This document shows, piece after piece, positions 52,667 through 60,944 of a stretch of 64,000 nucleotides of DNA (the first letter of the stretch is position 1; the number at the start of each line of letters is the position of its first letter). The DNA lies in contig MGYJ01000067.1 of the NCBI GenBank assembly GCA_001801685.1, positions 1 to 64,000 on the forward strand, given 5' to 3'. The stretch is from Gammaproteobacteria bacterium RIFCSPHIGHO2_12_FULL_63_22 (GTDB lineage: Bacteria; Pseudomonadota; Gammaproteobacteria; Xanthomonadales; Xanthomonadaceae). The translations under genes were made by a program, and so were the position numbers. Below the pieces are notes generated by a model, which was not told where the DNA came from, searched no databases, and was given only the letters and a program-made list of their open reading frames with translations.

Positions 52667-55270
52667 TCAGTGCAACTCGATGATGGGGGATTCATCCATT
52701 ACCAGGGGATCCCGGGCGCCGTCGCCGCCGCCGAAGCTGGCGCCGCCGGGCTGCGCGGTCAAGGGGCGGAAACCGCCGTCGAAGTCCCAGGTGCTGACGA
52801 GGATTCTTGCCCCGGCCAGCGAATCGAGGCCACCCAGGGCTGCCGCTGACAGGGTGAAGCTGATCGTGCGCGCCTCCGGATCCACCTCTATGCCCGCGGC
52901 CGGTGTCGTGGCACGACCTTCGTTGGTGGCGCTTGCGCCATCGGACGCGTGCAAGGCATTCGACCAGCCGTGGCTGCGCAGGCGGATGTTCCAGCGCATG
53001 TCGCCGGGCAGGTCGGCGTTCTGCCCGGGCATGGCGCGCGCGCCACCGCTCGCATCCGGCAACTGGATGAAGATCGTGAATGCCACATGGTCGAAACCAT
53101 TCGGCGGATTCCAGCTGCGGCTGATGTCGGCCATCGTCAGCGTGATCCGCAGCGCGCCGCCCGCGCCCTCTACCCTCACCTTTTGTATATCGGCCGTGTG
53201 ACCCGACCAACTGTCGTCGCGCGGATAGGAATAGTTGAGCGTGCGACCACGATCATCGCCCGCGGGGTCAGCCACGTCGGCCAGCGTTTGCCATTGGCGG
53301 CTCACGCGGAAATGGAAGGGCGCCGATACGACGCCACCTTCGCCCTGCCAGCCGACCACCGAATGCTCGACCTTTGGATCGACCATGCGCGAGGTGTCCA
53401 CTTTCGCAGTCCAGCGGCCGTTGCGCCCCACCGGCACGGTAATGGCCGATGACAGGTCGCCATCAATCACGAGCCGGAATTCCTGCAACCCGCGTGCTTC
53501 GCCGCGCAGTTCGAAGTCATCATTGACCGAATCGCTGGCCGGCGCATGCAGTGAGATGGACGCGCTGGCCGGCGCGATTTTTTCGACGCTGTCGCCCAGC
53601 ACCCAGACCCGCCCACTGCGCGGCGGCAATGACAGCGTGATGCGTCCGCCCTCGCCCGCCACCAGGTGTCGGGCTTCGCCGCCGGCGATATCGAACACGC
53701 CGACCAGGCGGGCCCCCGATGTAAAACCGGTATCGAGATTGTCCAGCAAGGCCTCGGCGCCGGACGTATTGAAAGCGACGATTGCCTTCTGCTTTCTATC
53801 GTCCATCCGGAAGGCGAACACCCCCGGCCCGGCGCCGTTGTCGCGCAACACGGTCGGCTTGCCGCGCGAGAACACGCGATGCTCCCGGCGCAGTTTGGTA
53901 GCGCGCTGGATGAAGCGATACAGGGGCGCGTCCGTATCAAAACGGTCGCGACCACCGGAGTCGCTGCCAGCGGCGAACATGGCAGCGCGCGGCACGGTAA
54001 AGCCTTGTTCGGTGCCGTAATAGATAGTGGGTATGCCAGGCAGCGTCATCATCGCCAGCAGCGCCTGCTGCAGGCCAGCCACATCGCCGCCGGACAGGAA
54101 GCGGTCCACGTCGTGGTTGTCCACGAAGGTGGGCATCAACTCGGGCCGCGCATGCACGCGCATCATGCTGGTGATGCGATAGCCCAGTTCCGCGGTCGGC
54201 CGGCCGCGCGCGAACACGTCCACCAGGCTGCCATACAGCGGGAAATTGATCATGCCCGGCATCAGTGCAGAACCATCGGGCTGGCGGGTCAGTGCCTCGA
54301 TGCGGCGCGCCTGGGTTTCCTCGAAAGGCTTGTCGATGGCGAAGCCTTCACCGAAAACATGGAAGTTGCTGCGGCCAGTCTCGCGCGCGATGGCTTCGAT
54401 GCCCGGGTCGTCCTTGTCATCTGAAAACAGGAAATCGACCAGCGAAGCCGGCGGTACATAAAGGATGGTGTCCACGCGGAATGCATCCACGCCTGCTTGC
54501 CGGATCCAGTGGCCGTAACTCTTGCGCAGGGCCTTCAACACCACCGGGTTTTCACTGTTGATGTCATCGAGCCCCGACATCTGGAAGTCGTGCAACTGCG
54601 CATCGTCGCGGAAATCGCGCACCTTCGGCGTCCAGTGATAGATGCCGGCGGCGCGTTGCACCGGATCGCGCGCATCGTTGAGGCTGAAGGGCCACTGGCT
54701 GGGCGCGGTGCGTCCGCAGCTGTCGGGCAACAGTTTGAAGAATGCCGTCGGGTCGTCCTTGTTCCAGCCGCCCTCGTAATCGAACCAGCTGCCGGTGTGG
54801 TTCAGCACGATGTCCTGCACGAGATACATGCCCGCGCCATGCAGTTGCCGCGACAGGCGCTGGTAGTCGGCCAGTGAGCCCAGATGCGCATCCACGGCGC
54901 CGAAGTCATCGGCCCAATAGCCGTGGTAGCCGCCATGGTTGGCCTGCTTGTCCCACCAAAGGTTGGCGACGGGCGGCGTGACCCAGAGCGCGGTGGCGCC
55001 CAGGCCGCGGATGTAGTCGAGCCGGCGTGACAGGCCCTTGAAGTCGCCACCGTTGTAGCGGGAAGGGTCGGCAGCAGCGAATTCACCGGCCTTCTGGTCG
55101 TTGTTCGCGGGCTCGCCGTCGTCGAAGCGGTCGGTCAGGACGAAGTAGATGACCTGGTCTCGCCAGTCCGGGGACGGCACGTGCAAAGGCCCGTCCGGGC
55201 TGGCCAGGACCGGTCCGGCCCCCGCAAGCGCCAGGGTCGCCCCGGCCGCCCATTGCCAGTTGATCTTCAT
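52667..55270 (-). CDS. Secreted GH13 alpha-amylase family protein with C-terminal accessory domains
   Basis: 867 aa with a signal peptide (MKINWQWAAGATLALAGAG). Catalytic residues of GH13 are visible: Asp267 in AFRVDTILYV, Glu308 in VFGEGF, and Asp387 in FVDNHD. The region D-I-V-L-N-H is the first conserved block. After the barrel come a beta-domain, an Ig-like stretch, and a C-terminal domain of about 200 aa resembling the glucodextranase C-terminal module. The ATG at 55270 was preferred to a TTG at 55294. It should release malto-oligosaccharides outside the cytoplasm. Confidence 0.9.
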   Translation of the reverse strand: MKINWQWAAGATLALAGAGPVLASPDGPLHVPSPDWRDQVIYFVLTDRFDDGEPANNDQKAGEFAAADPSRYNGGDFKGLSRRLDYIRGLGATALWVTPPVANLWWDKQANHGGYHGYWADDFGAVDAHLGSLADYQRLSRQLHGAGMYLVQDIVLNHTGSWFDYEGGWNKDDPTAFFKLLPDSCGRTAPSQWPFSLNDARDPVQRAAGIYHWTPKVRDFRDDAQLHDFQMSGLDDINSENPVVLKALRKSYGHWIRQAGVDAFRVDTILYVPPASLVDFLFSDDKDDPGIEAIARETGRSNFHVFGEGFAIDKPFEETQARRIEALTRQPDGSALMPGMINFPLYGSLVDVFARGRPTAELGYRITSMMRVHARPELMPTFVDNHDVDRFLSGGDVAGLQQALLAMMTLPGIPTIYYGTEQGFTVPRAAMFAAGSDSGGRDRFDTDAPLYRFIQRATKLRREHRVFSRGKPTVLRDNGAGPGVFAFRMDDRKQKAIVAFNTSGAEALLDNLDTGFTSGARLVGVFDIAGGEARHLVAGEGGRITLSLPPRSGRVWVLGDSVEKIAPASASISLHAPASDSVNDDFELRGEARGLQEFRLVIDGDLSSAITVPVGRNGRWTAKVDTSRMVDPKVEHSVVGWQGEGGVVSAPFHFRVSRQWQTLADVADPAGDDRGRTLNYSYPRDDSWSGHTADIQKVRVEGAGGALRITLTMADISRSWNPPNGFDHVAFTIFIQLPDASGGARAMPGQNADLPGDMRWNIRLRSHGWSNALHASDGASATNEGRATTPAAGIEVDPEARTISFTLSAAALGGLDSLAGARILVSTWDFDGGFRPLTAQPGGASFGGGDGARDPLVMDESPIIELH

Positions 55271-55352
55271 CGGCCCGAACCCGTGGGCCGCCAACTGGAA
55301 GCCCTTCGGCCAGTAGTTTAACTACATAACGAGGGAATGTGCAGGGAGGCCA

Positions 55353-55366
55353 TGAGAACGTTTACA
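55353..55366. promoter_or_regulatory. LacI-type operator D (amylase / receptor intergenic)
   Basis: TGAGAACGTTTACA (other strand TGTAAACGTTCTCA), flanked by AT-type ends giving catgagaacg-tttacatg. It lies 82 bp before the amylase ATG and 142 bp before the receptor GTG. The 238-bp gap 55271-55508 holds no gene. Confidence 0.65.
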
Positions 55367-55508
55367 TGGGCTGACCCCACTAAATCAGGGGGCTGGCTCA
55401 CGGAATCGATAGAAAAAACGGTTTGACAACATATCTAGTTTTAGTACAAGCTCGCCACTGAGCGATGGCTCTAATTTCGGCAGATTTTGCACAACGGGGA
55501 GATGTTTC

Positions 55509-58313
55509 GTGGCCACAACCAGCAACAGGCGCACCAGCGCCGGCACCAACCAGACGCTACCGAGCCGCCACCCGTTGGCCTTGGCCTGCGCCGCGGCTTT
55601 CATGATTGCCGCCAGCGCGAGTCATGCGCAGGAAGCAGCCACCGCCACCGCACCGCAGACCGAGGAAGAGAAGGCCGCAGCCGAAGCTGCGCGCCGTCGC
55701 GGCGAGCCGGTGAAGGAACTGGAGACCGTCAAGGTCACCGGTATCCGCCGCGGTATCGAGAACGCAATCGAGACCAAGCAGGCTTCGACTTCGATTGTTG
55801 AATCCATTTCCTCCGAAGACATCGGCAAGTTGCCCGATGCATCGATCGCTGAATCCATCGCGCGACTGCCGGGCCTGACCGCCCAGCGCGAGCGCGGCCG
55901 CGCCGTGCAGATCAACATCCGTGGTTTCGCCGGCGATTTCGCCGGCACCACGCTCAATGGCCGCGAGCAGACCACTGCCGGCGACAACCGCGGCGTCGAG
56001 TTCGACCAGTACCCCTCGGAACTGCTGAGCTCGGTGGTCGTGTACAAGACCCCGGATGCCTCGCTGATCGGCCAGGGTCTATCGGGCACGGTGGACATGC
56101 GCACCGCGCGCCCGCTCGATTTCGCTGACCGTGTGGTATCGGGCAACTACCGCTTCGACCAGAACGAAAGCAACGGCATAAAGACCAACGGCAATCGTTA
56201 CAGCTTTGCCTATATCGACCAGTTCTCGGACGACCGCGTCGGTATCGCGATCGGTTACGCGCACCTCGACAACCCCAACTCCGGCTTCCAGAACGAGTCC
56301 TGGGGTTATCCGAGCGGTAGCCTGGCCAGCAACACGGCCGCCGGCGTCATCGGCGGCGGCAAGGCCTACAAGTTCGACACGAATGTCGAGCGCGACGGCT
56401 GGATGGCGACCCTGCAACTGAAGCCTAACGACTTCTACGAGTCGACCCTGGACGTCTTCTATTCCAAGTTCAAGAAGACCGAAATCAAGACCGGTGTCGA
56501 GTTCGGCACCGTCTGGGGCTCACCGGGACTGTCGCCCACCAGCGGTGTCGTCCAGGGCAATACCGCCACGACTACGACCTGGACAAACGTCAAGCCGGTC
56601 ATTCGCTCTGACAGCAATCCGGTCAACGACGAGCAGCTGTCGGTGGGCTGGAACAACAAGTTCCGTTTCGACAACAACTGGGAAGTCACGGCAGACGCCT
56701 CGTACTCCAAGACCAACCACAAATTCCGCGTCCTCGAGACTTATGCGGGACTTGCCGCTGGCGTCACCAGCGACCTGACGGTTGAATACAATCCATCCGA
56801 AGGCCTCAACGACTACTTCTTCTCGGTCGACCTCAACGACCCGACCAACCTGCGCCTGGTGGATGCCGGTGGCTGGGGCCAGGACGGCTACGTGAAGGAC
56901 TTCTCGGTCATCGACAAGCTGACCGCGTTCCGGATCGACGCCGAACGTAGCTTCGACACCGGTTTCATCAGCAGCATCCAGTTTGGCTACAACCGCAGCG
57001 ACCGCAGCAAGTCCAAGTACTCCGACGAGCGCAAGCTGTGCATCGTCGCCTGCGCGGGCGGCGATTCCGCGCCGTTCCCGGGCTCTGCCGGCGGCTTCGG
57101 TTTCTCCGGCATCGACGGCCTGGCGTTCTTCGACGCCAACTCGCTGTTGCAGTCGGGCTTTTATAACGAGGTCGCCAAGCTGCACTCGGACATCTCGAAC
57201 AAGAACTGGAGCGTGGACGAGACCATGGACACGCTGTTCGCACAGGCAAACATCGACACCGATATCGGCGAGATGCCCCTGCGCGGAAACTTCGGCTTCC
57301 AGTACGTGATGGTTGACCAGAGCTCGAGCGGATTCAGCACCTTCCAGGGCGATCTGGCGGCCCCGCCCGAAGAAATCGAAGCCGGCGCGACTTCCGAGGA
57401 GTTCCTGCCCAGCTTGAACCTGAGCCTTGAGGTTATCCCCGACGGCTTCGTGCGCTTCGCAGCAGCCCGGCAGATGGCGCGGCCGCGCATGGACGACATG
57501 CGCGCGACCTTCAACCTGCAGATCAACAACTCAGGCTGCGGCAACCTGCCGGGTCCCTTGTATTGCGCCAACAGCGGCAATCCCGCACTCGAACCCTGGC
57601 TGGCCAATGCCTATGACCTGAGCCTTGAGAAATACTTCACCACCGAAGCCGGCAACAAGGGTTACTTCGCAGCCGCATACTTCTTCAAGGACCTGCAGAC
57701 CTACATCTACAGGCAGGACGTCGAGGTCGACTTCGCCGGACTTGACCTGCCCGCGCCAGGCGGCGGCGGGACTGCCCCGGCGACGACCGTGGGCATCCTC
57801 AACCTGCCCGCGAACGGCGAGGGTGGCACCCTCAAGGGATTGGAGCTGACCGCATCGATTCCGTTCGACATGTTGTGGGCTCCCCTGAACGGCTTCGGCC
57901 TGCAGGCGACCTACTCGGATACCAAGAGCTCGATCTCGCCCAACGGCCCGGGCACCAGCGAGCCGCTGCCGGGCTTGTCGAAGTACATCTCCAGCGCCAC
58001 CTTGTATTACGAAAAGTCAGGCTTCTCGGTGCGTTACAGCCAGCGCACGCGCTCGGCCTTCCGTGCTGAAACGCGCGGCTTCGGTGCCGACCTGTCCTAC
58101 GTGAACATTCGCGGCGAAAAGGTGCAGGACGCCCAGATCAACTACACCTTCCCGGACAGCTCATCGCTCAAGGGACTGGGCCTGTACCTGCAGGTGAGCA
58201 ACATCGGTGACGAGCCGTTCTCCACCTACGACACCGCCGACCCGGACTACCGCCCGATTACGTACTTCGGCTACGGCCGGACCACGCTGCTCGGATTCAG
58301 CTACAAGTTCTGA
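55509..58313 (+). CDS. TonB-dependent receptor (Xanthomonas/Caulobacter type)
   Basis: 934-aa outer-membrane receptor starting at GTG 55509 behind the ribosome site GGGGAGA. After a signal ending in ASASHAQ comes an acidic Ala/Glu-rich stretch and the TonB-box-like ETVKVTGIRRG. The plug reads GKLPDASIAESIARLPGLTA and V-Q-I-N-I-R-G-F. The barrel ends in F-S-Y-K-F. This is the large class typical of xanthomonads and caulobacters, often for oligosaccharides such as maltodextrins. Being divergent from the amylase suggests maltodextrin uptake. Confidence 0.92.
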   Translation: MATTSNRRTSAGTNQTLPSRHPLALACAAAFMIAASASHAQEAATATAPQTEEEKAAAEAARRRGEPVKELETVKVTGIRRGIENAIETKQASTSIVESISSEDIGKLPDASIAESIARLPGLTAQRERGRAVQINIRGFAGDFAGTTLNGREQTTAGDNRGVEFDQYPSELLSSVVVYKTPDASLIGQGLSGTVDMRTARPLDFADRVVSGNYRFDQNESNGIKTNGNRYSFAYIDQFSDDRVGIAIGYAHLDNPNSGFQNESWGYPSGSLASNTAAGVIGGGKAYKFDTNVERDGWMATLQLKPNDFYESTLDVFYSKFKKTEIKTGVEFGTVWGSPGLSPTSGVVQGNTATTTTWTNVKPVIRSDSNPVNDEQLSVGWNNKFRFDNNWEVTADASYSKTNHKFRVLETYAGLAAGVTSDLTVEYNPSEGLNDYFFSVDLNDPTNLRLVDAGGWGQDGYVKDFSVIDKLTAFRIDAERSFDTGFISSIQFGYNRSDRSKSKYSDERKLCIVACAGGDSAPFPGSAGGFGFSGIDGLAFFDANSLLQSGFYNEVAKLHSDISNKNWSVDETMDTLFAQANIDTDIGEMPLRGNFGFQYVMVDQSSSGFSTFQGDLAAPPEEIEAGATSEEFLPSLNLSLEVIPDGFVRFAAARQMARPRMDDMRATFNLQINNSGCGNLPGPLYCANSGNPALEPWLANAYDLSLEKYFTTEAGNKGYFAAAYFFKDLQTYIYRQDVEVDFAGLDLPAPGGGGTAPATTVGILNLPANGEGGTLKGLELTASIPFDMLWAPLNGFGLQATYSDTKSSISPNGPGTSEPLPGLSKYISSATLYYEKSGFSVRYSQRTRSAFRAETRGFGADLSYVNIRGEKVQDAQINYTFPDSSSLKGLGLYLQVSNIGDEPFSTYDTADPDYRPITYFGYGRTTLLGFSYKF

Positions 58314-58328
58314 TCAAGCGCTTGACGG

Positions 58329-58365
58329 CCCCTGCCGATCCTCCCCGGATCGGCAGGGGTTTTTT
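58329..58365 (+). terminator. Rho-independent terminator after receptor gene
   Basis: 13-bp perfect stem CCCCTGCCGATCC / GGATCGGCAGGGG (58329-58341 and 58347-58359), 5-nt loop, then TTTTTT (58360-58365). It slightly overlaps the end of the convergent halogenase-like gene. Confidence 0.92.
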
Positions 58366-59866
58366 ATGCCTTGCAGTTTTGCGCGATGAAGGCTTCGTGG
58401 GTCGGCATGTGATCCACGACGCCATGCATCACGCGCTTCACGTCCGCGACCATTCGCTCGATCAGATCCTCCGGCTTTGCGTCCACCAGCGGGTGGTAGC
58501 CCTGCGGACGGATGCGCTGGCCGAACATCACCTGGAACCAGCTGATTTCAGTGAACAGCTCATTGTTGATCCGGAAAAGGCGACCGTTGCTCTTGAACAG
58601 GTCGATCTTCTGCTGGAGTGTGTCGGGAATGGGCATCGTCCGGCAGTAGTTCCAGAACGGCGTGTCGTCGCGTTCGGTGGCGGTGTAATGCAGGATGATG
58701 AAATCCCGGATCTGCTCGAACTCCTGCGTGGACTGGCGATTGAATTCGTCGATATCCGGTTGTTCGAAGCCCTTGTCGGGGAAGAACGAAACCAGGCGCG
58801 AGACGCCTTTCTGGATCAGGTGGATGGAGGTCGATTCCAGCGGCTCCATGAAGCCGCTCGACAGGCCGATGGCGACGACGTTCTTGTCCCAGAATTTCTT
58901 GCGCTTGCCGGTGACGAATCGCAGCGGTCGCGGCTCGGCCAGCGCCTTGCCGTCGAGGTTGGCCATAAGCACCGAGGCCGCCTCGTCGTCGCTGATGTAA
59001 TCGCTGCAATACACGTGGCCGTTGCCGATGCGATTCTGCAGCGGGATGCGCCACTGCCAGCCAGCCGAACGCGCCGTGGATCGCGTGTAGGGCGTGAGCG
59101 GCGCCACTGATTCGCAGGGCACTGCCAGCGCGCGGTTGACCGGCAGCCAGTGGCTCCAGTCGTCGTAGCCGGTCTTCAAAGTCTGCTCGATCAGCAGTCC
59201 GCGGAAACCCGAACAATCCACGAACAAGTCGGCCTCGATGACGTTGCCGTTTTCCATCGTCACCGACGTGACGAAGCCGCTTTCCGGATGCTGCTGCACG
59301 CCGACGATCTTGCCCTCGGTGCGCGCTACCCCGTGCTGTTCGGCATAAACGCGCAGGTAGCGCGCATACAGGCCGGCGTCAAAGTGGAACGCATGGCCGA
59401 TATCCTTGAGCGGGGAATTGGGATACTTGTCCGTCCCGCGCATGAACTTGTTCTTTTCGCAGGCCAGCAAGTTGATGGAATAGTCTTCGATGCGATCGAC
59501 TTTCCCGGCCTGGAACATCTTCAGCCAGTAGTGATGGAAATCCACCACGCCGGTCACGTGGCCCATGGTGCCGAAACCATGGATGTAGGAGTCGCCCAGC
59601 GCGCCCCAGTTCTTGAACTGGATGCCGAGCTTGAACGTTGCCTGGGTTTGCTTGATGAACTCGTCCTCGTCGATGCCGAGGGCGGTGTTGAAGTTATTGA
59701 TCGGCGGAATGGTCGCTTCGCCGACGCCGACGGTGGAGATTTCGTCGGACTCGACCAGCTCGATTCGAACGCCCTTGCCCAGTGCCTGGCTGAGGAACGC
59801 GGCCGTCATCCAGCCCGCCGTGCCACCGCCCACGATCAATACGCGCTTTACTCTTTCCGGGACCAT
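58364..59866 (-). CDS. Flavin-dependent tryptophan halogenase family protein
   Basis: 500 aa. FAD motif GGGTAGW (13-19), Lys79 in QATFKLG aligned with catalytic Lys79 of PrnA, WQWRIP (270-275) matching the W-x-W-x-I-P halogenase fingerprint, and Glu344 in EPLES aligned with PrnA Glu346. The enzyme should form lysine-bound hypohalous species and halogenate an indole-like substrate with reduced flavin. Homologues next to TonB receptors are common in xanthomonads; those tested halogenate free indoles, but their natural role is unknown. No flavin reductase or natural-product genes are nearby. Confidence 0.9.
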   Translation of the reverse strand: MVPERVKRVLIVGGGTAGWMTAAFLSQALGKGVRIELVESDEISTVGVGEATIPPINNFNTALGIDEDEFIKQTQATFKLGIQFKNWGALGDSYIHGFGTMGHVTGVVDFHHYWLKMFQAGKVDRIEDYSINLLACEKNKFMRGTDKYPNSPLKDIGHAFHFDAGLYARYLRVYAEQHGVARTEGKIVGVQQHPESGFVTSVTMENGNVIEADLFVDCSGFRGLLIEQTLKTGYDDWSHWLPVNRALAVPCESVAPLTPYTRSTARSAGWQWRIPLQNRIGNGHVYCSDYISDDEAASVLMANLDGKALAEPRPLRFVTGKRKKFWDKNVVAIGLSSGFMEPLESTSIHLIQKGVSRLVSFFPDKGFEQPDIDEFNRQSTQEFEQIRDFIILHYTATERDDTPFWNYCRTMPIPDTLQQKIDLFKSNGRLFRINNELFTEISWFQVMFGQRIRPQGYHPLVDAKPEDLIERMVADVKRVMHGVVDHMPTHEAFIAQNCKA

Positions 59867-59972
59867 TTCAATGCACCGTTCTTTCGCAGAAAACCTCTAG
59901 AATCTTAGCATTCCAGACAGGTGGCGCCGTGCAAGTGAACGTGATGAATTCGATGCAAACCGGGGGCCGCGC

Positions 59973-60851
59973 ATGACGCCCACGCGATCCTATGGGAGCA
60001 GCGGGCTGCAGCTGTCCGAACTCGGCCTCGGCGCAGGGCAACTGGGCGACGCCCGCTTGTCGGAAGTCGACGCCGCCGACCTGTTGGCAGCCAGCCTGGA
60101 TGCCGGCGTTACGCTTATCGACACCGCGCCCAGCTATGGATTGTCGGAACAACGCATCGGCCGCCACCTTGCATCGCGACGAAACGAGGCGGTGATCTCG
60201 ACCAAGCTGGGTTACGGCGTGGAAGGCATTCCCGACTGGACCGGCCCGTGTATCACGGCAGGCGTGGACCAGGCCCTGCGTATCCTGCGCACCGACCATC
60301 TCGATATCGCGCACCTGCATTCCTGCCCTTGGTCGGTGCTTGCGCAAGGCGACGTGGTTGATGCGCTTGAACGGGTGAAGCAAGCAGGCAAGGTTCGTGC
60401 GATCGCCTACTCCGGCGAAAACGAAGACCTCGACTATGCGGTCGGCATGGATCGCTTCGATGGCTTCATGGCATCGCTGAACCTGTTCGACCAGCGCGTG
60501 ATCGATCGCATCCTGCCGCGCATCACGGGCAAGGGGTTCATCGCAAAGCGACCGTCTGCCAACCATCCGTGGCGCTTCGGTTCGCAACCGGTCGGCGATT
60601 ACTGCGAGACGTATTGGCAACGCTGGCAGGCGATGGACTTGGACAACGACGGCATGGAGTGGGGCGAACTGGCGATCCGGTTCGCGCTGTCCATTCCGGG
60701 CGTTTCAAGCGCTATTGTCGGCACCGGCCGGACGGCGCACCTGCTGCAAAATCGGGACTGGGCGATGGCCGGCCCGTTGGCCCCGGAAACCGTGGCAAGC
60801 TGGCGGAAGCGGTTCGCCGAGCGCGACCAGGACTGGTCCGGGCAGATCTAA
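59973..60851 (+). CDS. Aldo/keto reductase family protein
   Basis: 292-aa (alpha/beta)8 oxidoreductase. Catalytic Asp and Tyr lie in LIDTAPSYGLSEQRIG, Lys in VISTKLGYG, His in IAHLHSC. C-terminal G-V-S-S-A-I-V-G-T-G-R matches the NADPH-binding segment. Substrate unknown; it could act on sugar aldehydes from the adjacent locus. It is divergent from the halogenase-like gene, 106 bp apart. Confidence 0.9.
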   Translation: MTPTRSYGSSGLQLSELGLGAGQLGDARLSEVDAADLLAASLDAGVTLIDTAPSYGLSEQRIGRHLASRRNEAVISTKLGYGVEGIPDWTGPCITAGVDQALRILRTDHLDIAHLHSCPWSVLAQGDVVDALERVKQAGKVRAIAYSGENEDLDYAVGMDRFDGFMASLNLFDQRVIDRILPRITGKGFIAKRPSANHPWRFGSQPVGDYCETYWQRWQAMDLDNDGMEWGELAIRFALSIPGVSSAIVGTGRTAHLLQNRDWAMAGPLAPETVASWRKRFAERDQDWSGQI

Positions 60852-60944
60852 ACAGAAGTTAAAAAAATGTTGGCCGCTTCCAAACGGCATTCACGTACTT
60901 CAGTTTTGCCAGCATCGGCATAACCAACACCTTGGGGAAGGGTA

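Noticed and set aside
55395..55450. Fifth LacI-type operator or consensus promoter near AAAAAACGGTTTGACA before the second receptor
   Set aside because: It lacks the TG/CA ends of the other sites, and no -10 hexamer sits at normal spacing from TTGACA.
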